DNA of 64,000 nucleotides from Capitella teleta (Eukaryota; Annelida; Polychaeta; Capitellidae), in the NCBI GenBank assembly GCA_000328365.1, contig KB308725.1, forward strand, positions 210,505 to 274,504. The letters run 5' to 3'. Positions 46,301 to 58,163 of this stretch are shown piece after piece. The notes below the pieces were generated by a model, which was not told the origin of the DNA, made no database searches, and saw nothing but the letters and a program-made list of their open reading frames with translations. A program made the translations under genes and the position numbers. How positions within the stretch are numbered: the first letter of the stretch is position 1; every line of letters begins with the position of its first letter.

Positions 46301-47237
46301 TTCACTTTTAAACAGATCCAACAAAGTTTGTGCTATATGTTGGGCATTTTTCTTTCTCTGCATACTCGCAAACTTAATTCAGAGCAAGTCAAAAAGAGAA
46401 AGCGGAAAGAAAGAGGTCGCACCCTAAGCCAACTTGATCTTTTCGACAATGCCACATTACGCAACCTATTTCAACACCAACCGAATCTGGGTTGTGGAGC
46501 TTTGTTTGGTAATTGATCATAAACCCCAAACCTGAAAATTAACTCTAATTCGGACGTGGATCAAGTTATAACGATACAATTTAATCGGCTTTATTTCATG
46601 TTTCCTTGCCTATTATAAGCGTGGTGTTCCTATCTCCGAGCCAAATACGCCCAATATTACGTAATGCTTAACGAGGTGAACACTAAACATCAGTATCACG
46701 TTATCTGATTACATAGAGGGCCAATGTGCATTCTTAAACTGTATTCTGTAAGTATTTCCGAACCTCAACAGCTGATGTGCATTATACCGCCACTATTATA
46801 CCACCCCGCTGCGGCTATGGACTGGACATTGACACTCCCCGGTTCAAATTGATTGATTTTTGTTTCGATTGCATAAGATTTACCTGGAGGTCGATCCACG
46901 CACATTCAATCGGTCAGCGAAACTTGGCTCGGGACACCGTATTTCCTTGTCCCACACTCTTGGGATAATGACTCACCAAGTGATGGTGCACTACGGGTTA
47001 ACAGGTCAGATCAGGGTCATTCCAAGGTCACCCACTGGCTCAATTCAATCGCGTGGGTGCTATTTCATTTTTCGTGCTTCGTTATATTGTTGCTGAAAGC
47101 GGCGTTTGGACGCAGACAAACAAATTGGCGAGAGAAAAATCAGAGTTCTGAGAGACAAAAGCATTCATCATTCAACGAAATCTCGACTGACGACGCAATT
47201 AGCACACACACACACAAAGATGCAGGCTCTCGACTGC

Positions 47238-47864
47238 ATCATAACGTACTCAATCATAACGCATAGGGTGGGGTTTCTGGGATTGTTTAAAAAGTAAGAG
47301 CTCATAATGGATATGAATCATATAATAGGATTGCTGGACATTGGCACGTGGGTGATGAAACCGCCTGGCACTCTTTATACATGTCTTTGATCCTTGCCAT
47401 GGGACTTAATACCCAATTTTCATGAATAATAAGGCTTCCGAAAATATAACAAATGAGATGAGTAAAATTAATAGATTCAGGAGAAATAATTATGTATAAT
47501 CATATCAATTGATATCCCCAAACAGACAGTTATAACACTTATTTGTATGAATTGAAAGCATTGAAGATAATAGCCTGTGTCACTGAGATGTCGAGCAGTG
47601 AAATGAACATAGCTATATGAAATTGAAACAATCATGTGAGCGCTGTTTGAAAATAAATTCAGTCTTGAATCGAGCTTCCACGTCTAACGTTGTGTGTTTG
47701 TTGAAATTTTATGATGCGGGACAGTTGACGACACCCAACCAAAATGGCACGTGACTGATATAATATATTCATAACGCATATCCATAATATAAAATCATAA
47801 CGCACATATGATACTTCATAAGGTTTCTGCAAGAAACACCTAAAGTATCCGAATCATAACGCAT
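47238..47864 (+). repeat. Cluster of five ATCATAACGCAT-like motifs
   Basis: Near-identical 10-12-mers at 47238-47247, 47253-47264, 47768-47779, 47794-47805 and 47853-47864, all in the same orientation. A further copy lies at 13494-13505 in intron 1 of the GPCR gene. Spacing is irregular, so it is not a tandem repeat. The function is unknown: a transcription-factor site cluster or scattered repeat debris are both possible. Confidence 0.5.
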
Positions 47865-50800
47865 CCCACACTGGCCTCCGTTGCTCCCTCTCAGGCTCCA
47901 GTGATGTCATAATGTAATAACTGTGCGGACCTCCTATCTATACAGCTATGCCTGCCGATCTGAATTATCAAAAACATCATGGCTTCCACGTGACACGAGG
48001 CGAGCCTGGTGGTGCCTTACATATGGCTTATATTACTCCATCAGCGTTACAAATCTGAAAGTGGGCTAAGGCAGCGGCTCCGGCAGATTAAATGCCGTTC
48101 TTCAATATTCATAGTAAAACGATCAATGCCATCAAATCGAGATATCCATATAAATGGAACCGAAAATCGGAAAGATATAGATGTCAAAGCCCTGCTATGA
48201 CGATCGTTTAAAACGGAAGCAGGGGAAGCCTCGAGGGAAAATAGCCTCGGTTTATAACCCCTGTGCCCTCTTGTGTGGTGATGCTGTAGGCCTTATTGGA
48301 TACCAACGATCACAATTAAACCTTAGCCATTTTCAATAGCTAAATTTAGCTCGCTTCTTTTAACAGAGAATTACACATTAGCGCGCAACCCAGATAGTAA
48401 TGAATATTCATATCTACATTCAACACAATTTGACAAGAAGAATATAAAGTCCACTCATGGCATTTTACCTCTTATTTTAATGCATACACCCTACTAAATG
48501 CGGATATAACCATTGGTGCCATCAACGGATGTGAATTGACCGAATCGAATTTCAGCATCAACGGCGGTCTAAGGGTTGGTTGCTTGGAAGTGTAAGCCTG
48601 CCTCCCCCTTGCCTAATACACACCCCAAGTGAACTTATCTTAATCCTAGAGCCACGAGGATACCACGAAGTGCAACCTCACCTTGTCTTCGTGTTTCGAT
48701 TGAAACCCGAAATCAGTCACGACCAGTTAATTATTCCTCTTTGCTTGTCACGATAGGCCTCTGTGTGACTGAGAGCGTAGCCCACGTCACCAGCACACAA
48801 GCGTTCGACATCGCATCCTCCCTACACGCCACCGCCAAAACACCTCGGAAACACAAGGCACTGTACGACAGACTACAGGTATAAACATGTTAACCAACAC
48901 AACGATAAGTAGCTACTATACAATCTTAAATACATGTAGTACTATTGAAATCAATTGAAATGAAATACTGAACATTAGTTAGTTGGAGAGCCAGAAAAAA
49001 CAAGCAGCTTTATTAGTGATTAGTTCCATATATAATTTCTTGCACTATTCGCCTAATGGAATTGCTTATGCGCCCATACATTGTAGATGGTTTCCCTGGG
49101 AGGAACATTACAACGAGCAATTAGATGCAATTACTGTCTGCCAAGAGTAAGAACAGGAAGAAGTGTACTGCAGCCTCGGTCATTATGACTTGCGACTTCA
49201 AAGGGCACAGAACACAGTAATGAGTACGCAGGGACCTCCGGTGAAAATGCATAAACCAGCATCAATATACCCCAACAAGGCTCTTGCCGGCCATCACCGT
49301 CCTGGCTACGATCCCTCCCTCGACTTCCCCCACCCTGTCTCTCCCCCACTTTATTCATCTGATAGCGATGCAGTGCCTGCTATCTCCTTATCATTGCAGG
49401 GATTTTCAGTCACCCTTTTTTGGAGGCACATAAGCAGATTTAGAAGATTCCTTATCAACGAGCACCAGGTGTTTTGTTCTCTTTTTATTTTATTTTAGAG
49501 ATTTATTGATAACAACAACAGCAGGAGGTTATTCAGTTACATTTTGTTCGAAGTCACAAGAGGACGCTGAGATTGTAAAGATCTAGGTCGTTGCTTTATC
49601 TAGGTCATTGCTGGAGCCTTTCATTTCCTTCAACAATCATTGGCCCCAAGAGAACGAGTAAAGCGACCGAAGCACGCATGCGCACGTCTCTGTTTTTGGT
49701 GCGAAGAGCAAATTGCCTCCTGCCTGTTCAGGTATTTATGGGTAACACTTTTTTCCTCCTCCCTCTTCTTCTCCCCTGAAGTGCATGCCTTGGTAAAGGC
49801 TGGGGCGATTATACAAGAAATGGAAAAATGGATAAGGAAAGTATGCAAACACAACCGCCGGCAGAGTGGATCAACAAAAAGTATGATTTATCTCGCTGAG
49901 ATGCCTAAGCAGAATTGTGATTGATGGCAAGAATAAGGTAATGCAGAGAAATATCTCTAAATCAATGCGTATTACACAGGTGATGCATTACCAATGATAC
50001 CAATGTGTGTGTTTGATGCATTGTGCGTTGGCATGAATACTTGATTCACGCTGAGTGATAACTGCTCATCGGGATGGATTGATGTGGAACAGCGCAACGG
50101 TTGAAAGCAAGGACGCCGAGCATCTCGAGGACGCTCGCCGCCCATTCGATGTCTCTAACGACGCGGAGAAGGATCAAAGAATTGCGTGTACCTTAAGGGC
50201 ATTTGAGATGCAAAGGACTTTGAATGATCGCCACGGGAACACCGAGCACTCTTGGCGAAAATCACCGAGCTGTCAGTCAAGCGAGAACTAATACGACCCG
50301 TTTTTACTCTTCTCAAATAGTCATGATATGAGAAGTGCATATACTGAAACGTGTGGACTAAATTTTGCCGAGTTTATGATCACAATCAATGTTAATTATT
50401 ACGCTAATTAGACTGGTGGTTGCCATAAAAGAAAGATATAAAAAGAAATGCAGCGATGATGACCTTTTCAAACACAAAGAAGATGGAATTGAGAACGTAC
50501 GCAATATAATTCCGCCAGGTACGATGGGGACGTATATATACAGCAATAATAAGATATCAGAGTCTAAGGCAATTGTCTTACTAATGCTTCGAAAATGTGT
50601 GTCAAGGCCCGAAGGCCTCAAGGATGTAACATACTATATTATATGCAATCCCAAATTAACGTACAGCACATACAAGGAAGTAATGTTTTACCCAATCTTT
50701 GGTAATTAATGTGTATCAACACATTATTCCAATCTTCTAAAGTAACTCCCGGTAGAATGTCGTGAAAAGAGACACAAAATCGAGTGATTAGGGTGAGCAG

Positions 50801-51240
50801 ATTATTTAAATATGAATGTATCAAGTTCTGTAGGTGGGCAACTGCGCACGATCGGACGCAAGTTAAACTGTAATGTACAATAAATATATAAATAAAGAAC
50901 TTCTGGCATCATGCTGCTCCTCGGGCAGCATAACTATTATAATGACGAAGTTGGTTCGAATCACAGAGGGGTCAAACAATTACTGATCGAGGCACCAATA
51001 AATTGGTAATGGTGTTCGCTGTGTTATGAATTCACCGTGAAGTGTGCTGAAAGTTGAATTGGTGGTAAATCAGAACATATTAATTACATGTGGCTTTTTA
51101 TAATGAAAGCACAGATGCAAGGTGGCCTTTGCTGCATTTCAGTCTCCAAGGAGAGGTTGACCCACAAAGCAATCGCGTCCGAATCACGCATAGCTAGACA
51201 TAATGGCTATTGTTAGTGCACAGGTACTCCATTTATTGTT

Positions 51241-51291
51241 GCTTGTTTGTTTGTCGTTGTCCTTTGTTTGTTTGTTTGTTTGTTTGTTTGT
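51241..51291. repeat. (TTTG)n microsatellite
   Basis: A TTTG run, perfect over about 51262-51290, with a slightly degenerate start. Confidence 0.95.
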
Positions 51292-54200
51292 ACGACAATC
51301 CAGGGGGGCTTACGTGCGAGGAAGAATTAACGTTGCTCAACCATTCATTTGCACTCATATCTCGCCAGAATTCATCATGTACGATGATGTCGTACTCAGG
51401 GCGGTCTGCCCGCTCACCTGCGAGAACATTTTGATGACAAGCGAATACCTTACACAACCGACACGAGCAATGAACCCCGGAGACACAATTAATACTATGC
51501 ACAGTAAAACGACGCGCATATTGCAGGCAGCCAGCGATGACCATGAAGGTCAGATGTCAGGATCATCGAAGAGCATCACCTGTTGATATGCATAAGAGCC
51601 ATGTAAGGGAGATCTGAGGCATTAGTTGCGCTGTCAGACTAAACACAACGCAACCATGCACAATGACGGAGCCCAGCAATGGGTTCTACGAGGCCTAACT
51701 GCCTTAATGTCATCCATCACATAACTATACAACACAATCAGCAAAAGAGTATATTATGTGTCGGGCCACACATAAGCTCTGAATGCCCCGCGGTGCATGC
51801 AACATCTTCTGTTGATTGTGGGCTCCGCCAAGAGTAGGAGGAGTAACAAGATTGCTTGAGCCGAATGCTCTCATTGCTTGTGTTCAATTGGATCATCGAG
51901 AAGCAGTGGGCAGTCGAATTGAAGCAGCTGAAGAAGGCTCAAGTCGCCGCTAATGGACAATGGCAAGAGGCTTCCTGGTGTACTCGGTTCTCGCAAATTG
52001 GTCATTTCCCTCACAGCAACACACAGCGACAGACTTGCGCCAATCCAGGGAGAACTGTCAATAAACCACACTTCTGATTGGTATGGATTTGGAAACACCT
52101 GGGGGATATGAGCAGGGATCGATGGCAAAGATTGTGGGAAGATTGCGATCTTCAACTATAAAATAATATAGTCAATATATATACCTATAGATACACATGT
52201 ATATATATCAACCCGTCCGCGGTCGACCTGTAAGACAGCCAATGATAATATACCAATACATGCACACATAATTAAATCCATGCGTGAATTGATAATGCAA
52301 GTATCAGAGAGGCAAAGGGCGCATAGGGAGGCGGTAAGCAGGGGGCAGAGAAGAGAGAAGAAAGATGAATGACCAAATGTGAGCTCGTCATGTCACGAAG
52401 CGGACGCCCTGTGACTCTAAAACCTCGAATCAATCATGAATTCGCCAACAAGCAGCCTCCATGATCTTCCACCAATATTCCTGCTTCATTTCTGTTGCCG
52501 CGCAAAGTAATGTAAGGGCTGGTCATTGCATGATTTACCTACTAATCAGAATTGGTACTACATGTAGTCCAAGAGTAATTAAAGTTGGGAGAGAGCGAAA
52601 TCATAATCAACACCAGGGGAAGTAGGGGTTCAACGATGCCAGTGGCAAATATGCACCCAACATAATGTCCATGCCATATTCCATAGACAGCAGCACACTG
52701 CACTCGCCTTGGTTACATAGAAATGGATGTCACTGGACAATCAAAAGCAAGGCATGGTGATCGACATCAACACCTGCTCCAATCTCGGTTTTAATTGAGA
52801 CCATTTACACACCGACTGTTATATATACTCACGATACACAAACACAAGGCTATTTTTACAACAATATCCCAAGTCGTGGTGCTATATATACACGTATACA
52901 CTCATTAGCAATTGTGTGAAAGAGCAAGATAAGAACGATGCTTTGCCCCATATGGCCACCTAGGGCGTTTCGCACATACACAAGAAAAACCCCAGCATCA
53001 TTATACAGAAATGCAGGGCGACTATTATCTCGGTACAGAAGGCATCCAACCAGACTCCAGGCTACAAGATTTTGCGCCTCATACGTGGTGGGTAAGCATA
53101 GCGCTGGTGTAATATGAAAACTACTCTTATGTGATAGAATTACTGCGAGTAGCAAAAAAAAAAATTGCGTTTCCTTCAAGTTGATGACGCCAATTTTTCT
53201 CAGGTAAGCTGCGAAGAATTGGCTTGGTGGCAACAAGACAATGTGATGCAAGGTGTGAGCAAAAGGCGGCATGTCCTGGATCAAAAAGATAAAGTGGAGA
53301 AATTCAGTTTTGTATCGATTTGCTTTCACTCAAAATACCCGCTGGATCAATGGCGCAACGAGCAGCTCCCATGCGTCGAAGCGAAAAGTGGCACGACTCG
53401 CTATCTGTCTTGTTTAGCCAATATGCAGCGGTCTGTTAGGTTGTAGAAAGTCGTGGTAATATTTCATGATATCCGATTGCTCCGATGAGAAGCCCCAAGC
53501 ATAAACATACCCACAGACTGGAACAGAGATATGAAATTTCTACGAAGCTTTGAATGCTGTTGGAATCTACATAGCATCATGTTAAACGTTGAAAAGTATG
53601 GTTTTTTTTCCTGACACCGTTTCCTAATTATTTATAACCTTTTATTATTTCCTAATTATAAACATATCAGATATACTATATAGTATACTCTATAAGTCTA
53701 TTAGAAGGAAAGGAAATTGTTGTTTTACGGCACACCAACACTAGTGAGTGTTATACGGTGCCAGACACGTTTGGATCAAATAAAGTCAAGGCTTTCCAGG
53801 GGAGAATAGGAATATATAAGAATTGTAGTCACAAGGATGATAACAATATCTCGTAAAATCAATGCTGTAAACAGCTAAACTATGAGACACATACTTTGTA
53901 ATATAATTTCACTTATTCTATTGATGTTTCCTCTTTGCTCAAATAGCCACACATCACCCAGATATCCAATATTGCTTCAATTTCTTTCCCCTACAAGTAC
54001 ATGTATGTAGTAGCCCGAGATGATTTGAAGACGGTGTCAGACCGGTTATGTTCTCTATTCTGAGGTCTGGTCCTTGGAGCCATGACTTTTTTTTTTGATG
54101 CACTGTGGTGTCCATTTCAACAATGGGTGTTCGAAGTACACGCAATGATGCACGAGCTTCAACGAGAACAATTAAGCCCCGCTCAATAAGGTACACATAC

Positions 54201-55974
54201 AGTTCTTTCAGTTGCATTGCAAATTTGCAATCAGAAGATTATATAGAAAGATAGTTAACACCTTCGATACATAGGATAGGCCTACATTAACGCATAAATT
54301 TTGCGTCATCCAGTCGGTGAATAAGAAGAGAGTCCTATGACTCCTATCAATCGCATGTCTTGAGCCTGGCTTTTAAATCACTTTACTCAATAGGGATTCT
54401 ATTCATAGATCCCAGATACCGTGAATGCAAAATAAAAACATTTACTCTGATTGAAGGTAATTTAATTATGATCGAAGCGTACGAATATTTGTAATCTACC
54501 AAAAAGGCTACCACTCATGATCATAATGATAACGAGGCGATTTCTTTACTACCACACACACACAAACAACATCACAACAGGAACATTTCAGCATGGCTGG
54601 TATTGGTACAATTATTTGTGACCCCATAACTTCCCACGCTTGCTTTATCCGGAGACAGAGTGTTTGGTCGAATAGCAATGATGCTTTATGATACACCTTC
54701 AATAACAATTCACAGCATCGACATTCCACTCGAAAAGACCGAAAGAAGAAGTTGAGGATGAACGAGAAGAAGCTCAGCGCTGAGCTCAAATCCATAAATC
54801 TTGATTCGAATGGAGAGAACGAGACCCGGGAGACGGACTGCGCATGCTCAGCGATCAATTGTCGGGCTATCCACCTTTGCAGTGTCATTATCCCAAGTAA
54901 GACCTCAGCCCAACTGCGGAGACAACAAGACATAAATCAGCCTTCCAACCTAATATAAGGGAATTGAAACATGGCATGAGTAAACAGATCCAGCCTGTTA
55001 ATAAATTTCTGCCCTGGCCTTCCCAGTCGGATTTATTGGTCAGGATGCAGCTTCATTATGAGATGTCGCATGTGCCGCTGGATCCCCAGCGAAGGACGAT
55101 GGTAAGGAGGCATTACTCTTGACTTATGTCGCATAAGATCGGGCAGGACGTTCCGGGATTACTGGAATGGTATCAAGAGTTGCAGAAGCAGACGCTATTC
55201 GCAGTATACGCAAAAGATGCCCTGCTCCTACTCCCCTCTCCCCCTCTTTCCCTTGCGGCACGATCACGGAGTTAAAAACACAATGTGTGATTTGTATTAT
55301 AACAGGAAGAGTCAATGAGCCATGCATTCAAGGCACATACGTGTGCGTGTTGGTGCCTGCCACAATAACACGCAAGGTGGCATTGTGTGAATGCATGATA
55401 GTGGTATAAATATGCACCTGACGACAAAAGTAAGGAAGCTCAATTTGGATGAAATGGACACCCCCACTAAGTGAAGTCTTCAGACCACGGAATTACACAA
55501 TGCTACTGCAATAGCATCACTTTGTACATTTACACAAAGCCTTCAATTAGGCCGAGCAAACTGTAGCATAATGGGAGCCCTATTGGGGATATACTCAGTA
55601 GGGATATAACAGGATCACAACAAGGAACGGAAATCGTACGAGGCGCTGGTGTTGGGGTGGTATCCTATATTGATTGGAAATATTCGTCGCATAACATCTG
55701 GGTGATCGGCTAAGAAGGGGTCACGGAAATGCCATGAACGCCAAAAGCATATTTCGAGCATAAATCAATACCCATCGCGGCAACTATTAGGTATAACACC
55801 TCCGCCTCTAAACGGCTCTGATCAGCAGAACTTCACACAAGACCGCTGAGAACGAAAGGTCCTTAATATACATACAAATGATCGTGGGAGGTGCGTCGTC
55901 ATATAGGGAAGTATCTTATGCAACGTTCTCAGAGCAGTCATTAGCTTAGAGATGCCCTTGTTGCGCAGTGTTAC

Positions 55975-56671
55975 CTCTGGATTTATTCCGTATTCCTTCT
56001 AAGATTTGGTTCCAGTCGAATGCCTCTGGGCGTCCTTGGTCGAAGTAGTCCTTGTGAGGTTCGTGGAACAGGTCGTCGTTGAGCCGCATCTGGTGGATGA
56101 TGGTCTCGATAACTTGCTGCCACTCAGAATTCCCCAGGGCAGGTTGGAAGAGGTTCTCATGCCAGAGCAAGCTGGTATACGTCCAGCCAAATTGGTAGAG
56201 CACTTTTAGGAGAAACTCCACGATGGATTCGTATTGCGCAAGAATCCGGGTCAACAAGGGAAACTCCGCTTTATTGGCAAACGCAGAAGTGAGTCCTCCA
56301 GGAGTCAGAAGGGGCAGGTCCCAGACCTTGGAATAGCGAGCGATGGGGGACAGGGCGTACTTGCAGCAGGGTCCAAAGAAGGCATGCACCTCCCCCCTGT
56401 ACACCATCTCCATGGCTGCGACAGGACCATACGTATCAGAGCATCGCGAATCTAAATACTGAGCTTCAAAAGTCAGGTCATGAAATTCCGCTTGCTTTGA
56501 CACGAAATCGAAGGCGATTTCAATTCCTGGTCGCACATGGTAAGTGCTATAACACGCTTCTTGTGAGAGCGAAATATCCACGTTTGGTAGAAGTATTCCT
56601 ATTTTGATGCGACGCTCTGCGAACAAAACCGAAAACAACACAAGAAAAACGAAGAACACCAGTAACGACAT
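55975..56671 (-). CDS. Second NPR-type ligand-binding first exon (exon 1b)
   Basis: A 697-bp coding exon, 232 codons plus one base. The ATG at 56671 is chosen because it opens a signal peptide, MSLLVFFVFLVLFSVLFA; an open frame runs further upstream but would bury the signal. The ligand-binding fold then begins at RRIKIGILLPN. Landmarks are DSRCSDTYGPVAAMEM, FFGPCCKYALSPIARYSKVW, LPLLTPGGLTSAFANKAEF and LLTRILAQYESIVEFLL. The conserved cysteines (SRCSD, GPCCKY) are present. It is clearly homologous to exon 1a but strongly diverged (roughly a third identical by eye), so it is an old duplicate kept under selection. Its donor (AGAG then GTAACA) is in phase 1, like 1a. Joined to exon 2 at 38998 it would read NKSRVVVLCASPD in frame and give a 1078-residue receptor. 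Confidence 0.88.
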
Positions 56672-57557
56672 ATCCGAATAGCGCTTGATGACAGGGCGAG
56701 ATTCCAAGATGAGCAAGGTTGATCCTCTGGGAAAGTCAAAGGTGCCGCACTCTACATAGAGCTAAGACGGTGTTGCTAGCAGTGGGCACCTGTCAGCGCC
56801 GCGGAGACACCCTCGCCAATGCTGCTGCTGCTGCCAGCACGGAGATATACAGCGCTTGATCATCAACGAGTTCGTTTGCTGGACTGAGCCGCGCATCACC
56901 TGTGGTGAACTCTAAAGAGATCTCTTTGCGTTTGGCGGTGAACTTCAGGTTGAATTTGACACTACGTTGTAGAGCATAGAGTAAACACGAAGATGGGGTA
57001 AATGATCAGCATTAATTCAGACAACGAGGGTGATTCAGAAGGGGATGCGAGAAGAAAACGCCCCGTGAGGTATGGTGTTGCATGCATATCAACCAAATAT
57101 GATATGCCTAATATGGGAATATATTGCTAATTAAGTACAGGAAAATTGGGTGCGTGGAGGTTAATGTAACCAGATAAAATCATTCAATTATGTTCAGAGC
57201 TCAGAAATTGCAAGATAATAGGTTATAGAGAATCAAAACATAATAGAAATGATTTGACATTTATGACTTTTGTGCCAGGCACAGAATAGTTAGAAGTGGT
57301 ATTTTGAAGATCTATTTCCAGCCATAATTCTAGACAACAACCGTGCAAGTGAATGTGGATAAGATTATAAGCCTGTCCTTGCATATAGCAATGCCATTAC
57401 AACACACCAAATGCGGAAAACCGCTGTCCAAACCCGAAGTCCTCTTAGCTTGTAAACAGATAAGTTCAAGGATGAAGCTGAGACTAAGATTTTGTTCTGA
57501 CGTCCTATCAGTGTGATACCCTACTTTATCTTGTAGGTCAGTCCCCGTAAGGCGCTT
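56672..57557. promoter_or_regulatory. Upstream region of exon 1b
   Basis: Contains a GC-rich patch with GCTGCTGCTGCTGCC near 56820 and then AT-rich DNA up to the N gap. It should include the 5' UTR and promoter for exon 1b. No specific initiation signal could be assigned. No gene is seen on the plus strand. Confidence 0.35.
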
Positions 57558-57607
57558 NNNNNNNNNNNNNNNNNNNNNNNNNNNNNNNNNNNNNNNNNNN
57601 NNNNNNN
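57558..57607. other. Assembly gap (50 N)
   Basis: A placeholder of exactly 50 N at the left edge of the visible part of MITE copy 2. The missing sequence probably contains that copy's other end (about 140 bp in copy 1). Confidence 1.
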
Positions 57608-58163
57608 CTTCATTGCAAAGTATAGGAGGCAAACGTCAGCTGATGGCTTGGTTTGGCTGATGGCTGATTGGTTCCGTTCCCCTCGTGAAGCTATCGATTT
57701 CAGCCAATCAGAGCAGAGCATCTTCGCCATAAAAGGACATCTTTGTTGTTTACGAAACGAAAGCGCATGCGTGGTGCACTCTGGCTGACCTTTTTACTGT
57801 TTCAGGATGAGAAACATGGTAGGTGTCCTAAAAAATCGCTTGTTAAAATAAGAAAAATAGCGAAAAAAAAAAATTTTTCGCGCCTGACTGGTGGCAAAAT
57901 GATTATTCTATCTATTTCCGAAAAGAAAATAAAAAAATATCCAAGGGTTTAGTCGCAGGACACGCTGATATGACGAGGCCCATTGTAACAGATGGGGAAC
58001 TCGGTGTTTCATCACAGCTGCTGACGTCACGCCTAGTTAGCAATATATCGCCCGCGAAATCGTTAGCGATGATATTCCTTGTGTGGGCCAGGCATAGGAA
58101 TCATTTATGGTGCATCAAATAACGACTCAAAGTCCATTTTTAACCAGTTCTCCCTCCCTTTAA
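57608..58163. mobile_element. TTAA-flanked MITE, copy 2, inverted relative to copy 1
   Basis: The reverse complement of this segment matches 17092-17575 closely. The outer end reads CCAGTTCTCCCTCCCT followed by TTAA at 58160-58163. The opposite end is hidden by the N gap. The part at about 57770-57890, with an A run, is the stretch missing from copy 1. Inverted CCAAT-like boxes (GATTGGTTCC near 57667, GCCAATCAG near 57703) are present. It lies about 0.9-1.5 kb upstream of the exon 1b start codon. It has no coding capacity of its own. Confidence 0.85.

Larger units (their letters stand above)
46301..55974. other. Long spacer between first exons 1a and 1b, no exon recognised
   Basis: Nearly 9.7 kb were read for cyclase body exons (juxtamembrane, TM, pseudokinase, cyclase motifs) on the minus strand and none was found. 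This makes a complete separate gene downstream of exon 1b unlikely. The stretch holds a (TTTG)n repeat (51241-51291), a cluster of ATCATAACGCAT motifs (47238-47864) and otherwise AT-rich unique DNA. Open frames up to 157 codons (52856-53329 and 54508-54933, minus) have no recognisable domain. Very short exons could be missed by eye. Confidence 0.5.

Noticed and set aside
50945-50965. GGTTCGAATC, resembling a tRNA B box
   Set aside because: No matching A box or foldable cloverleaf at the right distance on either strand.
52856-53329. 157-codon minus-strand open frame between exons 1a and 1b
   Set aside because: Hydrophobic patches but no family pattern. It does not resemble any cyclase exon and lacks a good start context.
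54508-54933. 141-codon minus-strand open frame
   Set aside because: Cysteine- and leucine-rich by composition only; includes a CA-repeat-derived VVCVCVVV segment.
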